Positions 1 through 7,103 of a stretch of DNA of 19,858 nucleotides are shown one piece after another. Source of the DNA: Pseudomonadota bacterium. Its GTDB lineage: Bacteria > Pseudomonadota > Gammaproteobacteria > Burkholderiales > Gallionellaceae. The stretch covers positions 1-19,858 of the forward strand of contig JAJXTL010000045.1 of NCBI GenBank assembly GCA_021783855.1, written 5' to 3'. Position 1 is the stretch's first letter; the number at the start of each line of letters is the position of its first letter. Position numbers and translations under genes: made by a program. The notes under the pieces are model-generated. The model was not told the DNA's origin. It was given only the letters and a program-made list of their open reading frames with translations, and searched no databases.

Positions 1-689
1 ATGGCATTTTGATGTCCCGTGCCGGATTCGGTGGTGATCTGATTGCGAAAGTGATCGATGGCGGCAGTCAGGAAACCGCCTGTACCGCAGGCCGGATCGA
101 GCACGGTTTCGCGCTTTTGCAGATTGGGGTTGACTCGATCCACCATGAAAGCGGTGATGGCGCGCGGGGTGTAGAACTCGCCCGCATTGCCGGCGCCGCG
201 CAGGTCGCCAAGCATCTGCTCGTAAACATCGCCCAGGCTGGCGCGGGTTTTGAAATCGTGGAAGTTGATGGCGTCTTCCAGCTTTTCGATCACGGCCAGC
301 ATTTGCGGGCCGGATTTCATGTAGTTGTTGGAGTCCTCGAATACTTGCTTGATGACCTTGTGCGACGGGCTCTGGCTGGCGTCGATCTTTTCCTTCAGCG
401 CCGGAAACAGCTCATTATTGACGAAAGAGATCAGGTCGCTGCCGGCAATCTGTGGCTTCTTCTTGCCTTCGGCATCGGGGAGATATTTCGCCCAGTTGCG
501 CCAGCGAAAGCGCTCGGGCAGCGGCGACTTGTAGTCGAGGTTGTCGTCTTCCCATTCTTCTTCGCGTTGATCATAGACTTTAAGAAAAAGCATCCAGGTG
601 AGCTGCCCCAGACGTTGTGCGTCGCCATCGACGCCGTCGTCCTTGCGCATGATGTCCTGAATGGACTTGATGGTGCTGCTTAGATTCAT
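1..689 (-). CDS. hsdM: Type I restriction-modification DNA methyltransferase subunit HsdM (N-terminal part, runs off the window)
   Basis: Modification subunit of a type I R-M system: with HsdS it methylates adenine N6 at the recognition site using S-adenosylmethionine. I translated the minus strand from the ATG at 689. The product opens MNLSSTIKSIQDIMRKDDG, a typical HsdM N-terminal helical region (RLGQLTWMLFLKVYD follows), then reaches the methylase domain with GEFYTPRAIT and the SAM-binding motif I, DPACGTGGF, near residue 205. The catalytic NPPF-type motif would lie beyond the left edge, so completeness cannot be judged. The start is 27 nt downstream of the hsdR stop, so the two are probably co-transcribed. 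No strong Shine-Dalgarno is seen (only an AAAAGA stretch). hsdS is expected outside the window. Confidence 0.93.
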   Translation of the reverse strand, partial: MNLSSTIKSIQDIMRKDDGVDGDAQRLGQLTWMLFLKVYDQREEEWEDDNLDYKSPLPERFRWRNWAKYLPDAEGKKKPQIAGSDLISFVNNELFPALKEKIDASQSPSHKVIKQVFEDSNNYMKSGPQMLAVIEKLEDAINFHDFKTRASLGDVYEQMLGDLRGAGNAGEFYTPRAITAFMVDRVNPNLQKRETVLDPACGTGGFLTAAIDHFRNQITTESGTGHQNA

Positions 690-716
690 TGTTATCTTTT
701 CGTATTAATTATTCGG

Positions 717-3170
717 TCAGGCTTGCTTCTGTTCGGATGAGTCATAGAGCGCCTGTTCCAGCTCATGAACGGCCAGTGTGTATTGCTCAATGCTGCCAAA
801 GATGCCACGCCGGATTTGCGTCTTGCTGCCGAACTGGTCGAAAGGCGGCAGTTCGAGCACCTTGGCATCTTCAATGTCCTGCACGCCATGGTCGGTAAAT
901 TTGTCGAGCAAGGCTTCAAGCACCGCACGGGCTTGTTCGCCGTATTTGCCGAACACATCGCGCTTTTTGACGTTGTTGGCCCGCTCGCGCCGGGTGAGCG
1001 GCTTCTGATCGAAGGCGACATGTGCGACTAGATCAAATGCGTCAAGCTCGCTGCCGTTGGCAACGGCCTGTTGCAGAATTTCCAGCGGCACGCCGTGTTC
1101 GGCCATCTCTTCGAGGACCGCCTGTTTCCGTTCGGCACTATTCCATCGGCGCAGAAAATCTGTGAGGTTTCCGAACTCCGCTTGCAGGGTTTTTTTGATA
1201 TCGTCCCTGAGCATGATGCGGTAGTCCTCGGTGATGAGCTTTCCATCGGCATCAAGGTATTGCGAGCGCTCGACAGCTACACGAACATTCACATCATCAA
1301 TCACGTATTTGATGCGGTCGCCCCCGGTATCTCCACCGGGTGGTGTATCGTCCCCACCAGTAGGGTCGGGACCATAGGGCGGCGGTTCTGGCTCGTCAAT
1401 GCCAGGCGGATTGATGTCGTCTGGCGGAACGACTGGATCGTCGGGCTTAGGCTCATAGATCACCACCGGCTCGCCGTCAAAGTCAGGGTCGGCAAAAAGG
1501 CGAGTGGCGCCCTTAAAATCCATGATAGTGAAGTAAAGTTTGTTGTAGTCCTCGCGCAGACGGGTGCCACGACCAATGATCTGCTTGAACTCCGTCATCG
1601 AGTTGATACTCTGATCCAGCACGATGAGCTTGCAGGTTTTTGCATCCACGCCTGTTGTAAGAAGCTTGGATGTGGTGGCAATAACCGGATAAGGTTCATC
1701 ATTATCGATAAAATATGAGAGCTGTGCTTTTCCCTCATTATCATCGCTGGTAATGCGCATCACATAACGCCGGTTATGGCTAGCGGCAGGAATCAGTTTG
1801 ACCAACTCCTGACGCATGCGCTCTGCGTGATCCTGATCATCGCAAAACACGATGGTCTTGGCCATTGGATCAGTATTTTTTAAATATTCCCATATCTTGC
1901 TGGCGACGAGCTGCGTACGTTTTCCCAGCACAAGGTTGCGGTCAAAGTCCTGGGTATTGTATTGACGCTGTTCAACGGTTTGGCCAAGTTTATCCACCTT
2001 GCCCTTTTCAGGCGTATAACCCACCGCATCAACATCAGTGGCAATGCGGATCACCTTGTAGGGAGCAAGAAAGCCGTCTTCAATGCCTTGCTTGAGGGAA
2101 TAGGTGTAGATGGGGTTGCCGAAGTATTTAAGATTAAACTCAGGATCGGTTATTTGCTGAGTCCCTTTCTTTGGTTTTACTTCTTTGGGCGTGGCGGTCA
2201 TGCCAATATGAGTCGCATCGCAAAAATAGTCGAGCACCTCGCGCCAGGCGGAATCATCCGCCGCGCTGCCACGATGACATTCATCAACGACAATTAGATC
2301 AAAAAAATCGGCGGGAAACTGACGGTAAATTTGTTTCCACTCTTCCTTGCCAGTAACAGCCTGATAGAGCGCCAGGTAGATTTCATAGTTTTTCTTGATC
2401 TCACGGTTAGTGATCTTATGCATTACCTCACCAAATGGCGCGAAATCCTGCTGCATGGTTTGATCAACAAGTATGTTGCGGTCAGCCAAAAAGAGAATGC
2501 GTTTTTTTGCCTTGGCTTTCCAAAGACGCCAGATGATCTGGAAAGCCGTATAGGTTTTACCGGTACCCGTTGCCATGACCAGCAAGATGCGCTGTTGACC
2601 TTTGGCGATGGCTTCAATGGCGCGGTTGATGGCAACGCGTTGGTAATAACGTGGCTCGCGTCCACTTCCGTCAGCGTGAAACGGTTGCTCCACGAGTTTT
2701 ACTGCTGCTGGATCAGTTAGCCCTTTCCACTCTTGGTAAATAAGCCACAAACTTGCTAACGTAGGGAATTCATTGATAGTCAACTCACGCACTACGGGTT
2801 GAGTCAAACCCGTGCGGTCTTGTAGCAAGAAACCATCGCCGTTGCTGCTAATGGCAAACGGTGCATCCAAAAGCTCGGCATAGGCCAATGCTTGCGACAT
2901 GCCGTGTCCAACGGGGTATTTGTTATGCTTGGCTTCAACAACTGCGATTGGAACGCCTGGTCTGGCATAGAGCACATAGTCGGCGCGCTTTGGGCCGCCT
3001 TTTGATTCTGGGTTCTTGATCCGTGCGGCTAATTTGCCGCGTACCATGACACGGCCATCCGTCAGCTGAACCTCCTCACGAAATTCGTGCTGCTGCCACC
3101 CCGCTTGCTGAATGGCCGGGGTGATAAACTTTGTACAGATGTCGCGCTCTGATAATTCTCTTTTGTGCAT
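717..3170 (-). CDS. hsdR: Type I restriction enzyme R subunit HsdR (EcoEI-like)
   Basis: Motor and nuclease subunit of the type I R-M complex; it translocates DNA with ATP and cleaves unmethylated DNA. 817 aa, close to the EcoEI-type R subunit length. Visible modules: a PD-(D/E)xK nuclease core with D64 and E79-x-K81 (VVEAK); SF2 helicase motif I ATGTGKT (200-206), motif II DECH (296-299), motif III GMTATP (323-328), motif VI region QIIGRGTR (530-537); then a C-terminal region resembling the EcoEI_R_C domain. A proline/aspartate/glycine-rich linker at about 574-618 separates motor and C-terminal domain. The start is an ATG at 3170 with no clear Shine-Dalgarno upstream. hsdM follows after 27 nt. 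All key motifs are intact, so the subunit should be functional. Confidence 0.95.
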   Translation of the reverse strand: MHKRELSERDICTKFITPAIQQAGWQQHEFREEVQLTDGRVMVRGKLAARIKNPESKGGPKRADYVLYARPGVPIAVVEAKHNKYPVGHGMSQALAYAELLDAPFAISSNGDGFLLQDRTGLTQPVVRELTINEFPTLASLWLIYQEWKGLTDPAAVKLVEQPFHADGSGREPRYYQRVAINRAIEAIAKGQQRILLVMATGTGKTYTAFQIIWRLWKAKAKKRILFLADRNILVDQTMQQDFAPFGEVMHKITNREIKKNYEIYLALYQAVTGKEEWKQIYRQFPADFFDLIVVDECHRGSAADDSAWREVLDYFCDATHIGMTATPKEVKPKKGTQQITDPEFNLKYFGNPIYTYSLKQGIEDGFLAPYKVIRIATDVDAVGYTPEKGKVDKLGQTVEQRQYNTQDFDRNLVLGKRTQLVASKIWEYLKNTDPMAKTIVFCDDQDHAERMRQELVKLIPAASHNRRYVMRITSDDNEGKAQLSYFIDNDEPYPVIATTSKLLTTGVDAKTCKLIVLDQSINSMTEFKQIIGRGTRLREDYNKLYFTIMDFKGATRLFADPDFDGEPVVIYEPKPDDPVVPPDDINPPGIDEPEPPPYGPDPTGGDDTPPGGDTGGDRIKYVIDDVNVRVAVERSQYLDADGKLITEDYRIMLRDDIKKTLQAEFGNLTDFLRRWNSAERKQAVLEEMAEHGVPLEILQQAVANGSELDAFDLVAHVAFDQKPLTRRERANNVKKRDVFGKYGEQARAVLEALLDKFTDHGVQDIEDAKVLELPPFDQFGSKTQIRRGIFGSIEQYTLAVHELEQALYDSSEQKQA

Positions 3171-3427
3171 GTATTAGTTTTGCCAACAGTCCAAGACCCA
3201 TTGAAATTCAACATTTCCAGTCAGTTTACCATTCACTTGACTTGTGCGTGATGTAAGCGCACTTCACCCTTGGCGAACATGGACTGTATTCGACGATGGC
3301 ATCCATAATTTAATCCCGAAATTACTTGGTCAGCCTTGCGCACTCGTTTAAATCCTTAGCCATTTAAATCTTGCGCATTGATTGACACGCTGACAAGTCC
3401 ATCTATCAAAGGCTCTTGAAAATCATG
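3171..3427. other. Intergenic gap between hsdR and the orphan gene
   Basis: No coding region is supported in these 257 bases. They hold the presumed promoter region of hsdR on the minus strand, a small inverted repeat GTGCG/CGCAC (3244-3248 and 3258-3262, 9-nt loop) of unknown role, and the first copy of the 43-bp direct repeat at the right end. Confidence 0.5.
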
Positions 3428-3430
3428 CTA
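3388..3430. repeat. 43-bp imperfect direct repeat, copy 1
   Basis: Begins CGCTGACAAGTCCA and continues with CTATCAAAGGC and TGAAAATC blocks. It matches 4849-4891 at 38 of 43 positions by hand alignment with no gaps. This copy overlaps the stop codon of the orphan gene to its right. Function unknown; see the finding on the repeat-bracketed segment. Confidence 0.8.
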
Positions 3431-4315
3431 TTTCATGCGGGCAGCAGGATTGTCACGACGCCTCATGTAATAAGCAAAGAAAGTTTCGTTTAATTGTTTC
3501 AATCGCGCCCTTTCCTCGAATACTGCGCGACCGATACCGGCGCGCTCGCGTAAACCAAGACTCACGACCAGTCGATATGCCGAGCCTCCGTCATTGGCGG
3601 GAAGATTATCCAGTACCGGCGTATCGGCCTTTTTCTCATTGGCACACCAGGCCGGAAACCACGTTGCGTCAAGATCTTCAAGGTCTGCCTGGAATTTATT
3701 CCAGTCGCGCGCGAGTTCCTTATCGTGCATCTCATCTACAAAGCGGTCAAACTCCTGCGGCGACAACCAGGCAAACCGTAACGCAGCGCGTCTTGCTTGT
3801 TCCATTTCACCAGAACCGGCATACCCCAAGGCCAGCCAGCGTTGTAGCGCTGCGCGCATATCAGCGCCCGGCAGCGCTTTGGCAGTCCGCACGGCATTGT
3901 TAAATTGATACGCGCGCAAATAGAGTTCGGCGGCGAAACAATCGGGGTGTTTTGGATCGATGCCGGTATTTTCTGACAATTTTGCCATTACTCCCCAGAC
4001 CTTGCGAAGCAGCACATCGCCGGCCGAACCCATCACAGAGGCTGCAGGTACAATCTGTTCACGGATCCATTGCTCTTCAGCAACAAGGGTTGCCGAAATC
4101 TCTTCTCCATCCGATTCGTTAAAACGCTCGGTCCAATGATCCAGAAAATTACAAAGCATATGGAATTTGTGCAGCCCTTCATGATGTGGGTCGGCGGCCG
4201 CCAGACCGCGGATGGCCTGTTGTGCAGCAGCCTGATCTAAATTTACCAAAGCGGCAATCAAATCATTGGCACGCTGTATCGGCTCTGAGTCTGCAAAGAT
4301 ATCGAGTTGCTGCAT
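3428..4315 (-). CDS. Hypothetical protein, helical, of unknown function
   Basis: 295 aa from the ATG at 4315 (MQQLDIFADSEP). An in-frame TTG lies 24 nt upstream, but the ATG has an AGGA Shine-Dalgarno at a 10-nt spacing, so I prefer it. I do not recognise the family. The sequence is soluble, alanine- and charge-rich and predominantly helical, with stretches such as ALQRWLALGYAGSGEMEQAR (about 155-175) that look like TPR/SEL1-type helix pairs. There is no signal peptide and no membrane segment. It lies between hsdR and a broken TA module and is bracketed by the direct repeat, so it may be island cargo. A defence-associated or structural role cannot be decided from sequence. Confidence 0.8.
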   Translation of the reverse strand: MQQLDIFADSEPIQRANDLIAALVNLDQAAAQQAIRGLAAADPHHEGLHKFHMLCNFLDHWTERFNESDGEEISATLVAEEQWIREQIVPAASVMGSAGDVLLRKVWGVMAKLSENTGIDPKHPDCFAAELYLRAYQFNNAVRTAKALPGADMRAALQRWLALGYAGSGEMEQARRAALRFAWLSPQEFDRFVDEMHDKELARDWNKFQADLEDLDATWFPAWCANEKKADTPVLDNLPANDGGSAYRLVVSLGLRERAGIGRAVFEERARLKQLNETFFAYYMRRRDNPAARMK

Positions 4316-4387
4316 GGCAAAATCATCCTGCTTTTTCAATTAATGGATATTGACCTGGCATCCGGTTTCAATCTGTTTGCCGGAAAA

Positions 4388-4698
4388 TCAAATCGTTGAG
4401 AGACGTTCTACCGTATCTGGGTAACGCTCAACCATACGGATCAGAATGGCCGCCTGGGCGTTCGGGCTGGCTCGGCCCTGCTCCCAGTTTTCCAATGTGC
4501 GCTCGTTCGTGCGTAAATATCTGGCGAACACGGTACGCGACATATGGAGTTTTTCCCGCAGAGACATCAGCTCCTCGGGAGTAATGAAGAGTGCTGGTTT
4601 TTTTCAACCACATGTTGACGCAGGGTGATCTTGCCATCACGTGCGGATTGCAAGGCATTGAATCCTTCTTTCAGTTCTTCAAACAGGTCGCGCTTCAT
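4388..4698 (-). pseudogene. HigA/NadS-like antitoxin (XRE-family HTH), split by a one-base deficit in an A7 run
   Basis: From the ATG at 4698 (AAGGAG Shine-Dalgarno just upstream) the frame reads MKRDLFEELKEGFNALQSAR...HVVEKN and stops at 4567 after 43 aa. Shifting by one base in the A7 run (4598-4604 on the plus strand is T7) restores ...VEKKPALFITPEELMSLREKL, then the HTH MSRTVFARYLRTNERTLENW and an end at 4388, about 103 aa in total. This is the usual length and layout of the RelE/HigB-associated NadS/HigA-type antitoxins, in which the C-terminal HTH binds its own promoter. An internal ATG at about 4568 with GAGGAG three bases before it could start an HTH-only fragment. Other readings: sequencing error, or recoding at the A AAA AAC heptamer. 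Confidence 0.75.
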
Positions 4699-4772
4699 TT
4701 GCTTCTCCTTGCATCCAGTTCCAGCTTAAGAAATTCCTTGAGGGTTTTGCGTTGTGCAGCCGTTAAGTCATC
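4695..4772 (-). pseudogene. 3' remnant of a RelE/HigB-type toxin gene
   Basis: Reading the minus strand into the antitoxin start gives DDLTAAQRKTLKEFLKLELD followed by ARRSK and a TGA whose bases overlap the antitoxin ATG (ATGA). This is the characteristic C-terminal tail of HigB/RelE-like mRNA interferases in toxin-first operons. Upstream of about 4772 the frame stops matching anything toxin-like, so only around 25 of the usual 90-110 codons survive. The toxin is therefore inactive and the antitoxin is an orphan. The breakpoint lies about 75 bp from direct-repeat copy 2. Confidence 0.65.
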
Positions 4773-4848
4773 CTGTCAATGAATGTAGTTTTTATGCCGA
4801 TAAATATACGCAATCTGCATATATGTCATCAAGTTTAACAAAAATTCT

Positions 4849-4891
4849 CGCTGACAAGTCCACCTATCAAAGGCGCCTGAAAATCGTGCCA
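4849..4891. repeat. 43-bp imperfect direct repeat, copy 2
   Basis: Same orientation as copy 1 at 3388-3430, shifted by exactly 1461 bp, with 5 mismatches and no gap. It lies in the 5' region of the AlpA-type gene, immediately before an inverted repeat. Confidence 0.8.
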
Positions 4892-4910
4892 ATTTTGGCA
4901 GAAATGGCAC
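4886..4910. promoter_or_regulatory. Inverted repeat upstream of the AlpA-type gene, candidate operator
   Basis: GTGCCA at 4886-4891 and TGGCAC at 4905-4910 form a dyad with a 13-nt spacer, which itself contains a second TTGGCA half-site. It lies about 60 bp before the alpA-type start, where an autoregulatory or host-repressor operator would be expected. Binding is inferred only from symmetry and position. Confidence 0.35.
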
Positions 4911-4969
4911 AACTTTTTCTGTAATCTCCTTTTTGCCCGACGTGGGCGGATACAAAAGGAGATATTGAA

Positions 4970-5188
4970 ATGCAGCAAAACAATACACAAATCACTCGCT
5001 TTCTGCGCCTGCCGCAGGTTCGAGAAATTGCGGGCGGGGTTGCGCCCAGTACCCTGTGGCAGTGGGTGAAGAACGGAACATTCCCGAGGCCACTGAAGCT
5101 GTCAGCCAATTGCACCGCATGGGATGCTGCGGATGTGGAAGCCTGGGCACAGGCGCGCATTGCAGAGTCAAACAGGCACACGGGTTGA
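4970..5188 (+). CDS. AlpA-family phage/island transcriptional regulator
   Basis: 72 aa, the normal AlpA size. It is a MerR-like winged helix (FLRLPQVREIAGGVAPSTLW, about 11-30), then the typical QWVKNGTFPRPLKLS wing and the WDAADVEAWAQAR tail. AlpA proteins activate excision or integrase genes of P4-like prophages and islands, so this is a marker of an integrated element. The start has a very good ribosome binding site (AAAGGAG, 8 nt before the ATG). It is one of the few genes on the plus strand and is followed 49 nt later by another well-signposted start (5238), suggesting a short plus-strand operon pointing towards the att-like site. Confidence 0.9.
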   Translation: MQQNNTQITRFLRLPQVREIAGGVAPSTLWQWVKNGTFPRPLKLSANCTAWDAADVEAWAQARIAESNRHTG

Positions 5189-5237
5189 CAAACCGGCTAA
5201 CCAAAGTTCGTAAATTCATCATATACAGGAGAGTGTC

Positions 5238-5434
5238 ATGACGACAAGTAGTTTATTTCAGGTAAATGCGGAAGGCAGGAAGCTGTATTGTCTGCCATGT
5301 TTGAGGACGTGGACCGGCAGTTGGCGGCCCATGGCGTGCAGGTTAGTCAGGCGCATGGTGCTCTTGTAGAAGTCAAAATATCGAGCAGCACGCCTCAACA
5401 GGTGGCAACATTGGGGGCAACAAAAAAATTATAA
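5238..5434 (+). pseudogene. Small frameshifted gene downstream of the AlpA-type regulator
   Basis: An ATG at 5238 has an AGGAG Shine-Dalgarno 6-7 nt before it and reads MTTSSLFQVNAEGRK before running into an unlikely cysteine/arginine-rich stretch and a stop. One base later the frame becomes protein-like: AVLSAMFEDVDRQLAAHGVQ and on to a TAA at 5432-5434 (45 aa from the internal ATG at 5297). Adding one A in the AGGAAGC near 5280 joins the two into a ~66-aa product. I do not recognise the family. It is either a decaying cargo gene or a sequence error; the internal 45-aa frame might also be expressed. Confidence 0.45.
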
Positions 5435-5481
5435 AAAAACAAACCCTGCAACTGCGTGCCTTACATGGCAAGATGTGATAG

Positions 5482-5496
5482 CCGCCGTCTCCACCA
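5482..5496 (+). other. ssrA (tmRNA) 3'-end-like sequence, candidate att core
   Basis: CCGCCGTCTCCACCA reads like the acceptor-stem 3' strand plus CCA of a bacterial tmRNA (general form CCCGCC-NNCTCCACCA). The bases before it do not form the expected T-arm, so it is not an intact ssrA. Integrases of many islands use the ssrA 3' end and leave such a fragment at one border. A terminator follows 13 nt later, as it would in the native ssrA locus. Inference from resemblance and context. Confidence 0.45.
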
Positions 5497-5509
5497 ATAT
5501 CAATAAATT

Positions 5510-5534
5510 AGCCACCCTCGCAGGTGGCTTTTTT
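5510..5534 (+). terminator. Rho-independent terminator
   Basis: Stem AGCCACC / GGTGGCT (5510-5516 and 5523-5529) with a 6-nt loop, followed by a T6 tract on the plus strand. It could end transcripts from the alpA-type operon, or be the native terminator of the ssrA gene whose 3' end seems to be present just before it. Confidence 0.85.
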
Positions 5535-5654
5535 ATTGCCTTGTAGCGTTATATCCCGAAAAAATATCAATATAATCAATGGAAAGCCGTCTTTAAGCGT
5601 TGTATCATCAGGTATCAATGAATATCTACCAGTGTCGTTCTGTCTCATTCTTTT

Positions 5655-5700
5655 GGGGGTATATACGGGGGTATTTCTTGATTTATTCGCAGGGGGGTAT
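5655..5700 (+). repeat. Three GGGGGTAT boxes, candidate integrase arm sites
   Basis: GGGGGTAT occurs at 5655-5662, 5667-5674 and 5693-5700 in the same orientation. Clusters of this kind are familiar just upstream of tyrosine integrase genes at tRNA/ssrA att sites, where they probably serve as arm-type binding sites. Here they sit between the att-like sequence and the integrase-like start at 5702. Confidence 0.4.
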
Positions 5701-5701
5701 C

Positions 5702-5836
5702 GTGGGAAAATTGAACGATAAAGCTGTATCAGCACAAGCCTCTCACTCTCTTGAGCTCCTCGACCAATACGGGCGGCAAGTCTCAAATGTCATTTTGATC
5801 GCTTGGCTTCGAATTTATCGTAGCTCCACGCATTAA
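5702..5836 (+). pseudogene. Possible N-terminal remnant of a tyrosine integrase
   Basis: A GTG right after the third GGGGGTAT box opens VGKLNDKAVSAQA, reminiscent of the arm-binding N-terminus of P4-like integrases (forms such as GKLTDKAVRAAKP). The frame then diverges and ends at TAA 5834-5836 after 44 codons, far short of ~400 aa. The position supports the call as much as the short similarity does. The rest of 5535-5849 shows no other gene. Confidence 0.35.
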
Positions 5837-5849
5837 CCTCGGCTGTGCC

Positions 5850-7103
5850 TTATATTAGGAAAGCCGACTTCATTCTATCGCTTTCGGCAGCCGACAATCC
5901 CAAACCCTTGGCTACTTCTGGCCATCCAGATATGACATCGACGACTTCCTCTAAGATATCTAATGCCTCGTCATTTGTCAGACGGTAAAACTCGGCGGTG
6001 GACATGACGACCTCGATGTCAGGCTCGGGACTGGCATCATCCAGCGCGAGTGCGTGGATTTCCTTGTTCAGATTCGGATTCATGTCGAACGCATCCGAAA
6101 GCCGCCATCCGTCTGTAACCCGGATAAATCCATGATTGCGTAGGTGATCATCCCGATTGCTGACTAGCACGTTAAAAAGAACGCGCCGAAATAGCTGAGA
6201 CAGGTCGATTTGAATAGAGCCGCTTGCGCCTTGGTTGCTGATGAACTCGGCCATCTCCAGATAGCTACCAGATTCGCCGTCCTTTTTCTCAAGCAGAGTC
6301 ATGGCTGACGCATACATTCGCCGAGAGTACCCTGTCCGGTCGAATCGCTTTACACAAAAGGTGTGATACTTGGATGCGAGCTGGATCGAATGCGAGGGAG
6401 GTACCCAGATTTTTGCTTTTTCAGCCAGACGATGTATCACGAGCTCCCAAGCGCCAACGTCGTAAATATCTTTTTTCGCTGGAAACTTCGCGATCCAGAG
6501 ACTGCCATCATTCTCTTCGAAATTAGCTTTCGGTCGGGTGCCGCCAAGAGATGAACCAGGGGCAATCAGCAAGGAAAGCCACTTCTCATACTCAGGAAGT
6601 TCCTCAACCCCCTCTTCCTCCAAACGGTCACAGATTGATGCTAACTCGTTAAGATCAGTCACAGATGGAGTAGGTAGTTCGCTGTTATCCAGGAATGGGC
6701 CATCTGGGCGGCGAAAGCGCAGGGCACCTTGTCGAGTATAGTCATGCACCCCGAGTAGAAAATCCATTTCCTGAAGCGTTCTGCGGGTGCGCCCCTCTTT
6801 TTTGGCTTGGATGGCTTCGCGTCGTTCCATGAGTACGCGGCCCCAGCGGTCAGGAGCCGAGTCCAGAAAGACCCCAAAGGAAAATGAGTTTCCGACAGGG
6901 TGTTGTTCCCCGCTGTATAGCTCTAATCTAGGATCCAGCATGAACAGTTGCTGGGTAATCCATTCTGTGTTGTATTCAAAGGATGGTGGCAGAGCGGTGC
7001 GAATCTTGTCACGATAAAGCGTGCCAACGGGACCGGAATAATCAAGCTCATGGGCGTCGAGAAAAACTTCGAAGACATCTCGTGCAGGATTATTTTTCGC
7101 CAT
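5850..7103 (-). CDS. hipA: HipA-type serine/threonine kinase toxin
   Basis: HipA kinases phosphorylate aminoacyl-tRNA synthetases (GltX in E. coli), stalling translation and causing dormancy. Motifs (numbered from the upstream ATG at 7109): HipA N-terminal subdomain with GVFLDSAPDRWGR (79-91), glycine-rich loop GSSLGGTRPKA (185-195), ATP-lysine strand WIAKFP (205-210), VKRFDR (253-258), catalytic loop NRDDHLRNHGF (318-328) and metal-binding SDAFDMNP (338-345). All kinase residues are present at a normal length of about 417 aa. I choose the ATG at 7103 because AAAGGG lies 7 nt before it; an ATG at 7109 lies too close to that site. The start overlaps the hipB 3' end by 14 nt, the usual coupled HipB-HipA order. 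The exact target is unknown. Confidence 0.93.
   Translation of the reverse strand: MAKNNPARDVFEVFLDAHELDYSGPVGTLYRDKIRTALPPSFEYNTEWITQQLFMLDPRLELYSGEQHPVGNSFSFGVFLDSAPDRWGRVLMERREAIQAKKEGRTRRTLQEMDFLLGVHDYTRQGALRFRRPDGPFLDNSELPTPSVTDLNELASICDRLEEEGVEELPEYEKWLSLLIAPGSSLGGTRPKANFEENDGSLWIAKFPAKKDIYDVGAWELVIHRLAEKAKIWVPPSHSIQLASKYHTFCVKRFDRTGYSRRMYASAMTLLEKKDGESGSYLEMAEFISNQGASGSIQIDLSQLFRRVLFNVLVSNRDDHLRNHGFIRVTDGWRLSDAFDMNPNLNKEIHALALDDASPEPDIEVVMSTAEFYRLTNDEALDILEEVVDVISGWPEVAKGLGLSAAESDRMKSAFLI

Noticed and set aside
9..683. Plus-strand open frame of 224 aa
   Set aside because: It is the shadow of hsdM, whose minus-strand translation has DPACGTGGF and GEFYTPRAIT.
4396..4584. Plus-strand 62-aa frame over the antitoxin
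   Set aside because: It is the antisense of the HTH region, which is clearly coding on the minus strand once the frame is repaired.
5482..5496. Intact tmRNA or tRNA gene
   Set aside because: Only the last ~15 bases resemble a 3' end; no T-arm, anticodon arm or tag region precedes it.
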